A stretch of 64,000 bases of DNA from Incurvaria masculella. Lineage: Eukaryota; Arthropoda; Insecta; Lepidoptera; Incurvariidae. How positions within the stretch are numbered: position 1 is the stretch's first letter; every line of letters starts with the position of its first letter. The notes below the pieces were generated by a model. The model was not told where the DNA came from. It worked only from the letters and a program-made list of their open reading frames with translations, and ran no database searches. The stretch spans positions 7,068,001 to 7,132,000 of the forward strand of contig OX335650.1 in assembly GCA_946894095.1 (NCBI GenBank). The letters run 5' to 3'. The translations under genes and the position numbers were made by a program. Positions 1 to 10,356 of this stretch are shown here, piece after piece.

Positions 1-103
1 CAAGGTCATGTGCCACGGACTAGTAACACGTTGTCTAAATAATCACATTCCAATCTATTTCGCGATGTATTGTTGCTGTTTGATCGTTTTCGAAAATATA
101 GTC

Positions 104-350
104 CAGGTACCCGGCTCCGCTCGGATCAATGTCGCATTGGACTGATGTCGGGCCTAATTATTGCCTGGATATAATGAGTTCCCTAACAAACTTTCATACT
201 CTATTTCACCCCCGTCGAGTTTAACTTTCCCCACAAAAGGAAGCCTATGTATTTCTCCAAAGTCCAGACTATACCGAAATTTATCAAATTTGGTTCAGCG
301 GGTTGGTTGGCAAGACAGAGTTACTTTCGAATTTATTATATTAGTATGGA
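104..350 (-). mobile_element. Helitron-like non-autonomous element, degraded copy
   Basis: Reading the minus strand, the segment runs from a degenerate 'gcgaaagtaactctgtct'-type 5' part to the GC-rich 3' part GAGCCGGGTACC. The same order is seen in the better copies at 7159 and 17477, which end in CTAG followed by T. The CTAG end is eroded here. No coding capacity is visible. Assignment to Helitrons rests on the terminal signature of the sister copies. Confidence 0.5.
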
Positions 351-421
351 TTTGTAATATTACTATCTTTTTTTGAAGGTTATCCACGTGTAAGTCGGTT
401 GGGTTCTTTTGTGATGATCTT

Positions 422-668
422 ACTGGACATGGATGGTAAAAAACACACAGTCATGAAACTATCCCAACACACCATATAGGAACTAGGTGTCATTCCAGGA
501 CCTTCCTTATATTGTGCGATTACAAGATGGAAAACATGAACGATAATTTTTTTTTAAGGAAAGTGGTGCATAAACGGGGCTGGTATCGAACTATGATCCT
601 CCCAAGTGAACCTATGACCCCTCTCCAAACATGGAAAGCAAATCCTCGCGCCCCTGAGCCACGAGCCG
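422..668 (-). mobile_element. tRNA-headed SINE, degraded copy
   Basis: A minus-strand copy of the window's common SINE. The tail (complement of ATTAGCCATCCATGTCC) lies at the low coordinates and a decayed tRNA-like head near 575-668. The middle of the body is missing. It abuts the 5S-type fragment that follows. Confidence 0.6.
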
Positions 669-679
669 CTCTAAGGTTC

Positions 680-835
680 TTGATGGGGTACCATTATTCG
701 ACAGTCGAGGCTGGCCGTGGTTCTGATTCCACTTAACCTGTCCTTACTCGGTTTGATACCATCGCATTGGATTAAAGATGGTCGAAGCGTCAATAAAAAT
801 GTCCTTGTGTCATCCATCATCCATTCTTTCGTGCC
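680..835 (+). mobile_element. 5S-headed SINE, internal fragment
   Basis: The fragment starts in the end of a 5S-rRNA-like head (a decayed GGATGGGTGACC, then ATTCGAC), passes through GGCTGGCCGTGGTTC and continues into the shared SINE body (ACCATCGCATTGGATTAAAGA). It matches the fuller copies at 43424 and 55237 and is truncated at both ends. Confidence 0.6.
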
Positions 836-1110
836 GTGTGCCGTCCAGGTGCAGTTCCATTAAAAAGCTTTCATTTGGTATATTTTGCTCCCATCCAATA
901 TAAGACTTTCGACACTTTTTAAGTCAAGTTAACACATCATTGCGGGGTATGGGAATGAAATCTTGGAATATACCATAGATCTAAATCTTTTTAATATAAA
1001 ACACATGGATAAATCACTTGTAAGATTATTATTAAAATATTGAAAAATTTATGTATATACCCGTATGGATACGGAAAGTACCAAAATCTGTGGAAAATAC
1101 AATAGCCGCT
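836..1110. other. Unassigned AT-rich sequence
   Basis: No gene, repeat partner or RNA is recognised here. Confidence 0.5.
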
Positions 1111-1765
1111 CCGAGGGGTCACTCACTCAGGGAATCTGGTGTAAAATTGTTCGGTAATCTCAGTAATCTTAGGTGGGGAGTCCGGGGAATCTGGCGGGAG
1201 TCTGAAGAGTCTTAGGTAATCTTAGGGAATCTGGGAATCCCAAGTAAATCATTGGCGATCCTATCGAATTCATGGTAATGTTAAGGAATCGTGGTTGCGG
1301 TATTAAAAAAAATCATCGGAAGTGGCGAGTATTTCCAAAATCATTTGAAAATTCTAACATGCTAACATTAAACCGGCCTGTAAGACCCTTGTTTTGTTCA
1401 TTCGAAAAATATCTGCAGTATTGCACTCAAATTGGGTGCATACGTTTTTTATCTTTGAAGCGATCTCCGCATGAACTTGCTCATTCCAATTTTGACTTGA
1501 CCTTTTTTTGTCCATTCGAAATCCTCGCCCAAACTAAAGTAATTTATAAAATGTTTGTAATTACTGGTAATCTTGCGAAATCCCAGAATATTTGGTAATC
1601 TCTTAGGAATATTTGGAAGTCCTTTAAGAATAATGTAAATCACCAGTAATGTTTGGTAGCCTTTAAGGAATCCTTGGGAATGTCGAAATCACATGGAGGT
1701 AATCCTGGTTTAATTGACTAGGTAATCTTGGTGTACACTTTTTGCCCGAGTGACTTACCCCTCGG
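1111..1765. mobile_element. 655-bp TIR element with internal AATC-rich periodicity
   Basis: The ends form imperfect inverted repeats of 21 bp: CCGAGGGGTCACTCACTCAG at 1111 and the complement of CCGAGGGGTAAGTCACTCGG ending at 1765. The interior repeats short blocks such as GGAATCT, GGTAATCTTAG and GGGAATCCC. A fragment of the interior recurs at 2735-2880. No transposase is present. Superfamily and target duplication cannot be read. Confidence 0.5.
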
Positions 1766-2458
1766 GACGCCCTTTGGTAATAGCACGTTTAGGAGAGGAA
1801 GCAACCACGAGCTCGGGTGATTATGTTTCTATGTGAAACAGAGTGAATACTTTATTCATTCTACATTGAACTGTATGTCACTTCAATATGACTTCATTTC
1901 ACTTGACAAGATTTTATGGGCAGTCGGGCGTGCTAACTGTACTAACATACTCGTTTTTATTTCGGGCACAGGGTCGCATGTAGGCACCACGTTTTTTTCC
2001 CACACGCGTGCGCGAATCCTTCCCCCCCCCCCCCCGTCCCGGACGTGTCCCCCGCGCCCCGCACACCCCCCCGCCGCGCCGGTCCCGCGGGACCACGTGA
2101 TAGACGGGCGGCTTATCCACTGGCGGCTTCGCCCGCGTACACTGCCGCTCCACCCCTTAATTTGTAAACAGCGGGTGCCGTCTGGACAATACATGTGTGC
2201 GATTTGGATTATGCGCGGAATATATTTTGGCGGTGACCCCTCATTTACATGGCAATAGGTAATTAGTTTTTTTTTGGTAGGAGTTGGGGGTCGTGACCGA
2301 ACATTGTACGCTAAAGTTAAAGTCGAATAAAGGAATATAAATAAAACTGAATGTATTTATTTCGCCGTTTCTGCTTGAAACGAAGTATTGGATTGTCTAA
2401 GTATATAACTGTATTGCCAATGCATATACTATAGTTGACTCCTAATTTATGTTTTTTG
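1766..2458. other. Spacer with GC-rich islet (about 1990-2160)
   Basis: Unassigned sequence containing a C-rich run near 2022-2035 and a CpG-rich stretch to about 2160. Overlapping frames on both strands are open only because of the base composition. No protein family is recognised and no promoter motif can be defended. Confidence 0.4.
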
Positions 2459-2640
2459 TCCTACACTGGTGGACAGGAAAACGGAGTGTGGGAAGACCAC
2501 CCACCAGGTGGGACGACGACATCAAGTGCGTTGGCGGAAAGCAGTGGTTCCGTACCGCTGAAGGCCGGGAGGACTGGAGGATAATTGGAGAGGCGTATGT
2601 CCAGCAGTGGACGCAAACACGCTGACTGACTGACTGACAT
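2459..2640 (+). pseudogene. LINE ORF2 C-terminus with (CTGA)n tail, copy 1
   Basis: Conceptual translation contains GRPPTRWDDDIK and later EAYVQQWTQTR. This is the familiar C-terminal end of a non-LTR reverse transcriptase ORF, followed at once by a CTGACTGACTGAC microsatellite tail. Related pieces lie at 14933 (minus) and 30809 (plus). A short tandem 3' tail is typical of RTE-type LINEs, so I favour that group without certainty. Everything upstream of the C-terminus is missing (5' truncation). Confidence 0.7.
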
Positions 2641-2734
2641 CATCAGTCACCGGGGTATCTGGTGGGAGTTCGACGACAGTGACGATTCCGATTGTAGCAA
2701 GATGTCTTGGATGATGAATAAAATACAAATACAA

Positions 2735-2880
2735 ATTCGAGGAATCTTAGGTAATTTTGAGTAATCTTAGGGAATCTGGAAATCCCAAGGAAATCATTGG
2801 CAATCCTATCAAATTCATTGTAATGTCGGGGAATCGCAGGTGCGGGAGCTCGAGGAATCCTTAAAATAACCTTAAAATAA
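2735..2880 (+). repeat. Fragment of the AATC-rich TIR element
   Basis: Matches 1143-1300, sharing GGAATCTTAGGTAAT, AATCCCAAGGAAATCATTGG and CAATCCTATCAAATTCAT. Neither terminus is present. Confidence 0.6.
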
Positions 2881-3330
2881 TCTAGTTCTGTCAATGTTAT
2901 TACTTATTTACTTTTCTTTGGTCCTATGTTCCCATACCATACTGTATTATACTATATTATACTATATTATACTATATTGTATTACATCACATTACGTTTT
3001 ACAGATTGCAATTTATTCGATCGGGATGATTCACTTAGGCATTGCAATATTCATATCCATATCCAATCCATATCATATCCAATATTTACTGTGGTTTGCT
3101 TACTAGCATATAACATCTTTAATATAAAAGTTAATCAATAGCTGTAAGTTTTTCTTATTTTGTTTCTCTGTTCTACACTATACATATACTGCTTCGTCCT
3201 ACTACTTTTGCTAAACTTGTGAAATACGAAGCTGGACTAACATATTTTCTAAGCAATATATTAACACTTATATTAAGTTTTCTATGTTACTCTGTTTGTT
3301 TTCCCTGAAATAAATAAATAAATAAATAAA
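2881..3330 (+). repeat. AT-rich microsatellite and LINE-type 3' tail
   Basis: An irregular TATACTATAT array lies at about 2936-2990. A later segment ends in AAATAAATAAATAAATAAAT near 3308-3330, the kind of tail left by LINE 3' ends. No coding part remains. Confidence 0.45.
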
Positions 3331-3766
3331 ATCCGTCAGAATACCTTCGGCAGTGCGAGAAACGAGCATCGTCCCTTTATTTTGGGCTCTTTCGATAAAA
3401 AAAAATGCATTACCTATTTATTCCTTTTTTTATCTGAGCTCCAGACCAATATTAGCTGAATAAAATATCAAAGAAACAGGTTTTCATAACAAAATGCATC
3501 ATAATCGATCTGCCGCAAGTGCTGGTTGCGAGGGGCGCACAGATTTGTGTGTGATCACAGTTCCCGCGCACGCATTGCACGAGGGAGGGTCGAAGTCGTT
3601 GCGAATGGTAACTGCACTTTTAGTGCCTCCGCCTCCCGACGCCATAGTTTGATTTCCGACACTGCCACCACAAGCAGGGCTTCCTATATATTAATTTGCT
3701 TTCTCCCGCGTCTCATGTTGCACATGTATTACCACAGATTAATTAGTGTATCACTGATATCTACGC
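3331..3766. other. Unassigned sequence
   Basis: No gene or repeat partner recognised. An open frame reaching into the neighbouring MITE has no recognisable product. Confidence 0.4.
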
Positions 3767-3770
3767 TTAA

Positions 3771-4311
3771 GGTGGTCCAACCTGGTGGGACTAACTCATT
3801 CGCGGGCACGGTACGAAACCGTGCTGTTGCGCTCTGGGACCTTCTCTGTTTCAAAGAAAAAGACAGGCTCCGTGATGAGGAAGATGCAACATGTCCACAA
3901 AAAAGGCAATGTGCATAGTGTATGATTTGGTAAGATTTACGAATATTTTAATTACAAAAGACTTATAGCTAAAATTAAACCACGACCGCTGTAGTAAAAA
4001 TTATAACAAAATCCAAATAGATTATAAATCTTGATTAAATAAGCTATGTCTGATGACCAATCTTTTTAAGATGTTCTTACTGTATCATTGCGTAATCGAC
4101 CTCCAAAGTTATTGTATAAAACGCGCGAAAATTTCAAACTTTCGCACCTTATAACTTAGAAATCAAACACAATTTTACAATGCCAACGGTCATCAGGCAT
4201 CTAGTTCGATCAAATAAAGGTCTTTTGAGCAAAATTTGGGATCCCTGATAAGAAATATGGGCGTGATCTTCTTTCCCCGTTTGTATGGGGAGTTGAGCGG
4301 GTTGGGCCACC
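3771..4311 (-). mobile_element. TTAA-flanked MITE, copy 1
   Basis: Ends are imperfect inverted repeats of GGTGGCCCAACCCG type, with TTAA at 3767-3770 and 4312-4315. About 540 bp, no transposase. Orientation is opposite to copies at 4316, 5217 and 58626. TTAA duplication is characteristic of piggyBac-type transposition, although these ends do not start with the usual CCC. Confidence 0.75.
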
Positions 4312-4315
4312 TTAA

Positions 4316-4672
4316 GGTGGCACATCCTCATATATTCTTGTCAGAGATCCAAATTTTTGCTCAAAATAGCTTTATTCGATCGAACTAGATGTCTGATGAC
4401 CATTGGCATTGTAAAATTGTGTTTGGTTTCTAAGTTATAAGGTCCGAAAGTTCGAATTTTTCGCGCGTTTTATACAATAACTTTCGAGGTGGATTACGCA
4501 ATGATAAAGTAAGAACATCGTAAAAAAATTAGTCATCAGACATAGCTTATTGAATCAAGATTTATGATCTATTTAGTTTTTGTTAGATTTTTGACTACAG
4601 CGGTCGTGGTTTACTTTTAGCTATAAGTCGTTTTGAAATTAAAATTTTCGTAAATCTTACCAAATCATACAC
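4316..4672 (+). mobile_element. TTAA-flanked MITE, copy 2, truncated
   Basis: Begins directly after the TTAA that ends copy 1 and reads in the opposite direction, so the two copies form a head-to-head inverted repeat around 4312. The right end is missing: homology stops near 4672. Confidence 0.7.
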
Positions 4673-5212
4673 AGGCGAGCGAAATTTATGTTTTTGGTCT
4701 GCAAAGTCTTCTTTTGAAATTGAATTCATATATTTTTCACGCTTATTCACTAGATAAATCTGTGATCTTGTACACGAAAAATTAATTTTTCTAAATCATC
4801 AATGGCATCAACGAAATTCAGCGAGATTTATGCAAAATGGTCATGAAACACATAAGAGAGCGTATGTGCCAGCAGAGCCTTGGAGGCCAATTGTCCGATG
4901 TGATATTCCATACATAACCCTATCTTGTGTACAAGCAATATAAGGTAAAAGAAATGTGTTTTCTGCTAAATTAAAATCTTGCGTTAATTATGGGACACAC
5001 AGTAGTTTCCAAGCGCCGCCAGCTTGAAAACCTAGTAAATATGTGTTTTCAAACTTTTTTTAAGAATAGAAGCGACGCATTAAACCCGTTTTATAATATA
5101 GATATATATAATAGTCTCAATTTTTCTAAGGTTGTTTATCCTTAACTGACGCTGAGATACTCGTACAATAAAAATAACCCCAAAATATTGAAGCTTAGCG
5201 TCATATGGAGCC
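4673..5212. other. Unassigned AT-rich spacer
   Basis: Lies between two TTAA MITE copies. No repeat partner or gene recognised. Confidence 0.4.
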
Positions 5213-5216
5213 TTAA

Positions 5217-5755
5217 GGTGGCCCAACCCGCTCATCTCCCCATACAAAAGGGGAAAGAAGATCACGCCCATATTTCTTGTCAAAGATCCAAAATTTTGCT
5301 CAAAATAGCTTTATTTGATCGAACTAGATGTCTGATGACTGTTGGCATTGTAAAATTTTGTTTGGTTTCTAAGTTATAAGGTCCGAAAGTTCGAATTTTT
5401 CGCGCGTTATAGACAATAACTTTGGAGGTAGATTACGCAGTGATAAAGCAAGAACATCGTAAAAGGATTAGTCATCAGACATAGCTTATTTAATGAAGAT
5501 TTATGATTTATTTGGTTTTTGTTAGATTTTTGACTACAGCGGTCGTGGTTTACTTTTAGCTATAAGTCGTTTTGAAATTAAAATTTTCGTAAATCTTATG
5601 AAATCATACACTACGCATATTGTCTTTTTTGTGGACAGGTTGCATCTTCCTCATCACGGAGCCTGTCTTATTCTTTGAAGAGAAGGTCCCAGAGCGCAAC
5701 AGCACGGTTTTGTACCGTGCCCGCGAATGAGTTAGGCCCGCCGGGTTGGGCCACC
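5217..5755 (+). mobile_element. TTAA-flanked MITE, copy 3, complete
   Basis: The best preserved copy. TTAA at 5213-5216 and 5756-5759, with ends GGTGGCCCAACCCG and its exact complement. Interior is 539 bp without coding capacity and includes a small hairpin around GCACGGT/ACCGTGC near 5702-5720. Confidence 0.85.
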
Positions 5756-5759
5756 TTAA

Positions 5760-6067
5760 ATAGATTCATCAGGTGCAATTTGGCCTATAGGCGGTGAATG
5801 CAGGTCCGACCCAACTCTCGTAACCGGTCCGATTCTACGGTTGCGGGACAATAGCGTTCCCAAACTGACACAGCTGCTATGTAACTCCGTCTATCGTCAC
5901 CTGGGGAGTATGGGTGTAGCAACGGCCAGTACAGGAAATTTCGGAATTATTGGGATCGGAATTACCAAAAAAGTTTAATAACTTTTTTCTGAATGAAAAG
6001 TTAGACTTTACGACTATACAAAAAAGGAATCGAATGTTCCGTAAGAACGTGGGAACGTTGTATGTAA
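5760..6067. repeat. Spacer including a segment repeated at 48040-48237
   Basis: From about 5925 the sequence (CAACGGCCAGT ... GTGGGAACGTTGTATGTAACT) matches 48040-48237. In both places it runs straight into a minus-strand SINE tail, so the pair may be one larger duplicated unit. No gene. Confidence 0.45.
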
Positions 6068-6172
6068 CTGGACATGGATGGCTAATATCACACCTGCTGT
6101 CATGACATTAGCCTGACACGCCACGTGGGATCTAGGCTTCATGCCACGACCTTCCTTATGCACGGATACAAG
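6068..6172 (-). mobile_element. SINE tail fragment
   Basis: Complement of the shared SINE 3' part (GGACATGGATGGCTAATA ... CACGACCTTCCTTAT). The head and most of the body are absent. Confidence 0.6.
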
Positions 6173-6329
6173 ATCGCGTCAAATTACACTAGACGAAAAC
6201 ATAAATAAAAAAAAATGTGTTTCGGTAACCCCCTCGTTAAGACCCTGTAGAGAAAGAATAAATTTGATAATTGTACGTATTTAATGGATACGTTACCATT
6301 TTCCGTTATTACCGTTTTCTCATTAATTT

Positions 6330-6475
6330 GAGTTTCGGCGACATCTACATGCGGTGGGCATGTAATCCAAAGGTCGTAGGTTCGAATCCTGCTTCCAACG
6401 AATGTCACGATAACGTTTTCAGATTATTTTAAAAATCTGATTACAGTGCTTCAGATGTAGATGTCGATGAAACTC
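6330..6475. repeat. Hairpin repeat with a tRNA-like T-arm inside
   Basis: Arms GAGTTTCGGCGACATCTACAT (6330-6350) and its near complement at 6455-6475. Between them is GTCGTAGGTTCGAATCCTGC, a good tRNA T-arm/box B. Upstream bases can be folded as a weak anticodon arm with TGT, but T33 is missing and no acceptor stem forms. It is therefore a tRNA-derived remnant, not a gene. Confidence 0.45.
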
Positions 6476-6553
6476 AAATATAAAAAAAAATACTTCTTTG
6501 TCTTGGAATATCACGAGGATTACGCTGTCGAAATGTATGTAGTGGCCGTTGCA

Positions 6554-7018
6554 ACAACTTGACAATCGATGCAATTATGTATCGTTTTTTTTACATATAT
6601 GTATTCTCTGACATGGGTACTACATTGTAGTATGAATTTGTTTATTTACTAACTTATATTTGATTTGATATTACCTTATATCAAAAATGACGATGGCTTT
6701 TACACCTGAATAATTTAGATCATAATTCCTATTAATGTAGAATAAGATGTCATTATCGTAGTCAAGAGTTTGCTCTTCACCAATGTACGTAATGTTGTTA
6801 TTATAATGTTCTTTGTGAGCAGTAGTAATCAATCAATCACTGTTAACTAGTTTGTAAGTATCAATGGAAAACAAATAATACAATGACCAACCTGACGACG
6901 TTTCTTGTCGGCTCTTCTTCGCCAGAAGTAATCGAACCGACAGGAAAAAACAAGACGAATCCGAGTGTGTAATATACATCGAATGGAGGAAATAAAGAAA
7001 CTGTAACCAAACTGAAAC
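6554..7018 (+). mobile_element. 3' end of LINE-alpha, 5'-truncated copy
   Basis: Matches the 3' untranslated region of the reverse-transcriptase element at 33460-35604 from CTTGACAATCGATGC through TTTCTTGTCGGCTCTTCTTC to GGAGGAAATAAAGAAACTG. The ORF is absent, as expected for 5' truncation. The end contains a potential stem (TTGTCGG/CCGACAG). Confidence 0.75.
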
Positions 7019-7158
7019 AACAGCCTGTATATGAGTCGTGTGTCCGGGGCCCACCGCTCCACGTTCACAAATTCCTTGCGAGGGGCTCCACGATGAGGGG
7101 AGAACAAATTTATGGAACTTTTGTATGTTTTGGAGTATAAGCATGTGGAACACATACA

Positions 7159-7418
7159 TCCATGCTAATATTATAAATGCGAAAGTAACTCGGTCTCTCT
7201 GTTACGTTTTCACGCCTAAACCGCTGAACCAATTTTGATTAAATTTTCTATAGTGTGGACCATGGGAAAACCCAAAAGCTACCATTTGTGGAAAATTAAA
7301 CTCTAAAGTTTTTGTTTAAGTTTGTGTGGGGAACTCGTATAACATAAAAAGTAAGATTCAGTCCGACATCAGTCCAAACGATATTAACCCGACCGGAGCC
7401 GGGTACCTCATCAGCTAG
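7159..7418 (+). mobile_element. Helitron-like element, complete short copy
   Basis: Starts TCCATGCTAATATTATAAA and ends TCATCAGCTAG, preceded by A and followed by T. That gives a TC start, a CTAG end and an A/T insertion site. Just inside the 3' end is a short hairpin (ACCCG ... CGGGT). These are the known hallmarks of Helitron ends. No Rep/helicase gene is present, so it is non-autonomous. Sister copies lie at 104, 10703, 10800, 13538, 17346/17477, 55153 and 60805. Confidence 0.6.
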
Positions 7419-8127
7419 TGTTTCATAATGATAAAAAAAACTTAAATTACAAATTTAAATATAACTAATCCAATTAGTTCGAATGGGCGCCCGGGCGTCG
7501 TCGGCACCTCTTATGTGTGGTCCTGGCGTAGGCCACATGCCTTACTTCCGCAAACATAAGTTCCAAAAAATACCAAATCCTCAAAAATTTAATGAAATTA
7601 CCTACTTAACAAAACTTTCAATGTGAGATGAAGGGAATGTATGAAGATGTGTGTGCATTGAAGCTTGATGTATTAATGATGATGTATGTGTTGAGTATTA
7701 CATTTATACGTGTATTATATACATTTCTGTGCCACGGTCCTACCGCTTTGCTTCCCCTGAGAGATGACTAAGGAATTATACACTCAACCAGCGTTCACTC
7801 CTCGTGCAACCCATCGTCCAGTGCGTGTCTTGTGTACCGGGAAGATGGTTACACAATGTTATTGAAAACAAAATATACCCCGCAATGCACCCGACATAAA
7901 TAATACTCTGCGGTCGCGTGAAAAATTAAAATTTTAGAAGCTAAGCGACGCGAGTGGGCGTTGTTGGCCATTGTCAGGTGTGCGTCGGTCGAGTGCAGTG
8001 GTTGAGGTACCCGGTGAAAGTAGAGTTCGTGCTCACTCATCAATATTCATGCAGCTCTTTCGGGCGGCTGTAGCCGAGCCGTCGAGTAGCAGTGCTCACG
8101 AAATCGAGGCACATCTCTATTAGACTA
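7419..8127. other. Spacer with a small LINE-tail scrap
   Basis: About 7480-7545 (GGGCGTCGTCGGCACCTCTT) resembles the LINE tail seen at 12430 and 21940. The rest is unassigned. Confidence 0.4.
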
Positions 8128-8673
8128 GGAGGTGGCAACAAAAATGGTAACGATAACGTAAATGTCTGAAACTGGGTTCACAGGATAAAGACCAACCCTC
8201 TGAAGCTAAATGTGTCAGTCTGCCTGTGCCAAGTGGTTGCGTTACTTAGATAATGCGCCTGAAAAAGTAGTTATGGTGACAAAAAATATATATGATAAGG
8301 TAAATGGCTGCAAATAACGAAGCATAAAAGTATCAGTACTTACTTGCTTAGCAATACCAAAACTGAAGAAAGCTTTGGTTGCATTTCGTAGTTATAGGCG
8401 ATTTAGGTTACAGTTATAACTTTAGGTATATTTAAGTATTTAGTTAAAAAACCGACTGGTTATTTTTGTATAATTAATAGGTATCAATGTTTCTAGACAA
8501 TTAGTATATTCATCAGCAGGTACATACCAACATATATTTTATATAGCCAATATAGATAACGCAACCACTTGGCACAGGCAGACCGACATATTTTGCATCA
8601 GAGGGTTGGTCTCTAACATGTGAACCCAGATTCAGCCATTTACCTTATCGTGACCAAAAATGTCGTGACCTCC
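8128..8673 (-). mobile_element. GGAGGT-ended long-TIR MITE, copy A
   Basis: Inverted repeats of roughly 130 bp. Both ends read GGAGGT ... GGTTCACA ... GACCAACCCTCTGA ... CCAAGTGGTTGCGTTA. 546 bp, no transposase. Copies B (59701) and C (33280, split by a LINE) read in the other direction. Target duplication is not clear. Confidence 0.75.
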
Positions 8674-9276
8674 CGGAATATATGGTTTTCTGTATCCTAG
8701 ACTCGACACCTCATATAAGCCATGCCATTGCTAAATCATTCTGAGTCGTTTCTCGAATCGGAGCCCCATTAATCAGTGTAGCGTAAAACGCTTCATCGGT
8801 CAGGCGTTTTAAGGATTATATTAGTATTTTACGTATCTTCCAAATATGCTAATACCTTCTCGGTGGACGTTGCCGCGATTTGTCATTATTCGGTATCATC
8901 TGACATCTACAAATAGGCCTACAGAATTCACGCATTCGCGCCGCGCGGCCCAAAATAGCACACGAAATATGTAAATCTCGCCGAGCTTCGCGCCGCGCCG
9001 CCTGCGTCCAATTTACATCTTAAAACGTGCGGGTCATAGACTCGGATGGACGCCGTCAGAGACAAGGTGCTTCCTCCCACGGCCGCACAGCCGCCTTCGG
9101 TGCGGCCGCGCGCGCGGAATGAGCAAAGAGGCTCGTAAACATACGCTGCGTCCGAGCGGAGCTGCCTCCGTCCCCGCGTACGTGGATCGCATGCAGCTTC
9201 GAGAACACGAACCGTTATACAGCGGAACAGGGCGGTTACCGGCGTAAAGTAACTCTCCGGGCGAACGGAGCCCCCA
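8674..9276. other. Spacer becoming GC-rich (about 8930-9270)
   Basis: CpG-rich from about 8930. An open minus-strand frame of 159 codons (9034-9513) crosses into the neighbouring MITE and has no recognisable domain, so I do not call it. Confidence 0.35.
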
Positions 9277-9601
9277 GTCCCAGTTGTCTCCTGAATTGGC
9301 GTTTACGCCAAAGCGGACGACCGGCGCGTTTTCAAATGTATGGAGAAATTGAAGAGCGCGCGGCGTACTAACATTTGCGAGACCGAACAGCTTACTCACT
9401 GTCGTCGCCGCGTCGCCGTAAATACGTTGACGTTTCCGTTGACGCCGACTTGGCGTGTTCATACAAATCGGAAGTCCTAGTTTGACTTTGACATCTTGAA
9501 GAGGTAAAACCACAGAATATCAGTAAAAACTAGCATGGAGTTTGACGTTTTTACGTAACTTCGAAGTTCCGTAAACGCCAATTTAGATGAGAAACCGAAC
9601 T
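9277..9601 (+). mobile_element. MITE with TGGCGTTTACG-type TIRs, copy 1
   Basis: Ends CCAGTTGTCTCCTGAATTGG and the complement of CAATTTAGATGAGAAACC share the core AATTGGCGTTTACG. About 325 bp. A second copy with inverted interior lies at 18051-18318. No coding part. Confidence 0.65.
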
Positions 9602-9634
9602 AACCACTCACAAATGAGTTATTTCGTTGACTAA

Positions 9635-9755
9635 GGGCCGAGTGCACGAACGTACAAAAAATCAAAATCAACGTTAAAGTATAATCAAACACGTCACTTT
9701 GTGTGGACAGTATTGAACATTGATTAACTCGGCCGTCTCTTCGTGCAACCGGGGC
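9635..9755 (+). mobile_element. TAA-flanked MITE, copy 1 (short)
   Basis: TAA at 9632-9634 and 9756-9758. Ends GGGCCGAGTGCACGAA and the complement of TTCGTGCAACCGGGGC. The interior shares AATCAACGTTAAAGTATAAT with the other copies but is about 40 bp shorter. A 3-bp TAA duplication is typical of PIF/Harbinger-type elements. Confidence 0.7.
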
Positions 9756-10206
9756 TAAATGTGGTGTTGTCTGACTTAAATGTCAGATTTAATTGCTAAG
9801 TTGCCTGTTCACCCGGCGAGTTAATTTGCCCTGGTATCGCACCTCTTCGAAGGACTGCAGGTACGCCCGCTTTTCACAGGTATTTTCAGCGAGCATGGAG
9901 GGGCGGGAGTAGTAAACTCGTTTTCATGGGGGCGGCGCGCGGCATACAAAAACTTCCCGACGAGAGTTAGTTTCTAACTGGATGCGCTGCCGGCGGGGAG
10001 TGGGGGGCGCGGGCGCAGCGGTCGCGGCCGGACGGGCATCGAACCCGACCTCCCGCCTCCCCCGCCATCGTACCACCCCGCACCCCCCCCCCCCCCCCAC
10101 TCACGCGGTGCGCAGGCGCATCCTACAACCGCTCGACATGCTTAAAAATTACTGTGATTTCAAGGGTTATACCTATACTCGTCCAAATTCGCGTTGTGTA
10201 ATTTCT
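9756..10206. other. Spacer with GC/poly-C islet
   Basis: GC-rich from about 9895 to 10130, with a run of C at about 10084-10099. No gene recognised. Confidence 0.35.
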
Positions 10207-10356
10207 ATAAATCTATAAACCCGGACTTATTCTGGGGGATTCTATAAACCCGAACTTATTCTGGGGGATTCTATAAACCCGAACTTATTCTGGGGGATTC
10301 TATCAACCCGAACTTATTCTGAGGGATTCTATCAACCCGAACTTTTTCTGGGGGAT
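10207..10356. repeat. 30-bp minisatellite, about 5 units
   Basis: Five tandem copies of a 30-bp unit containing AACCCGAACTTATTCTGGGG and GATTCTAT(A/C). Units differ by one to three substitutions. The array is bounded by non-repetitive sequence. Confidence 0.9.

Noticed and set aside
6341..6412. tRNA-Thr gene (TGT anticodon)
   Set aside because: A good T-arm, but no acceptor stem, T33 absent and a weak anticodon arm. It lies inside a hairpin repeat.
9034..9513. 159-codon minus-strand frame as a gene
   Set aside because: Half of it lies inside the MITE at 9277, which is duplicated at 18051 without a frame.
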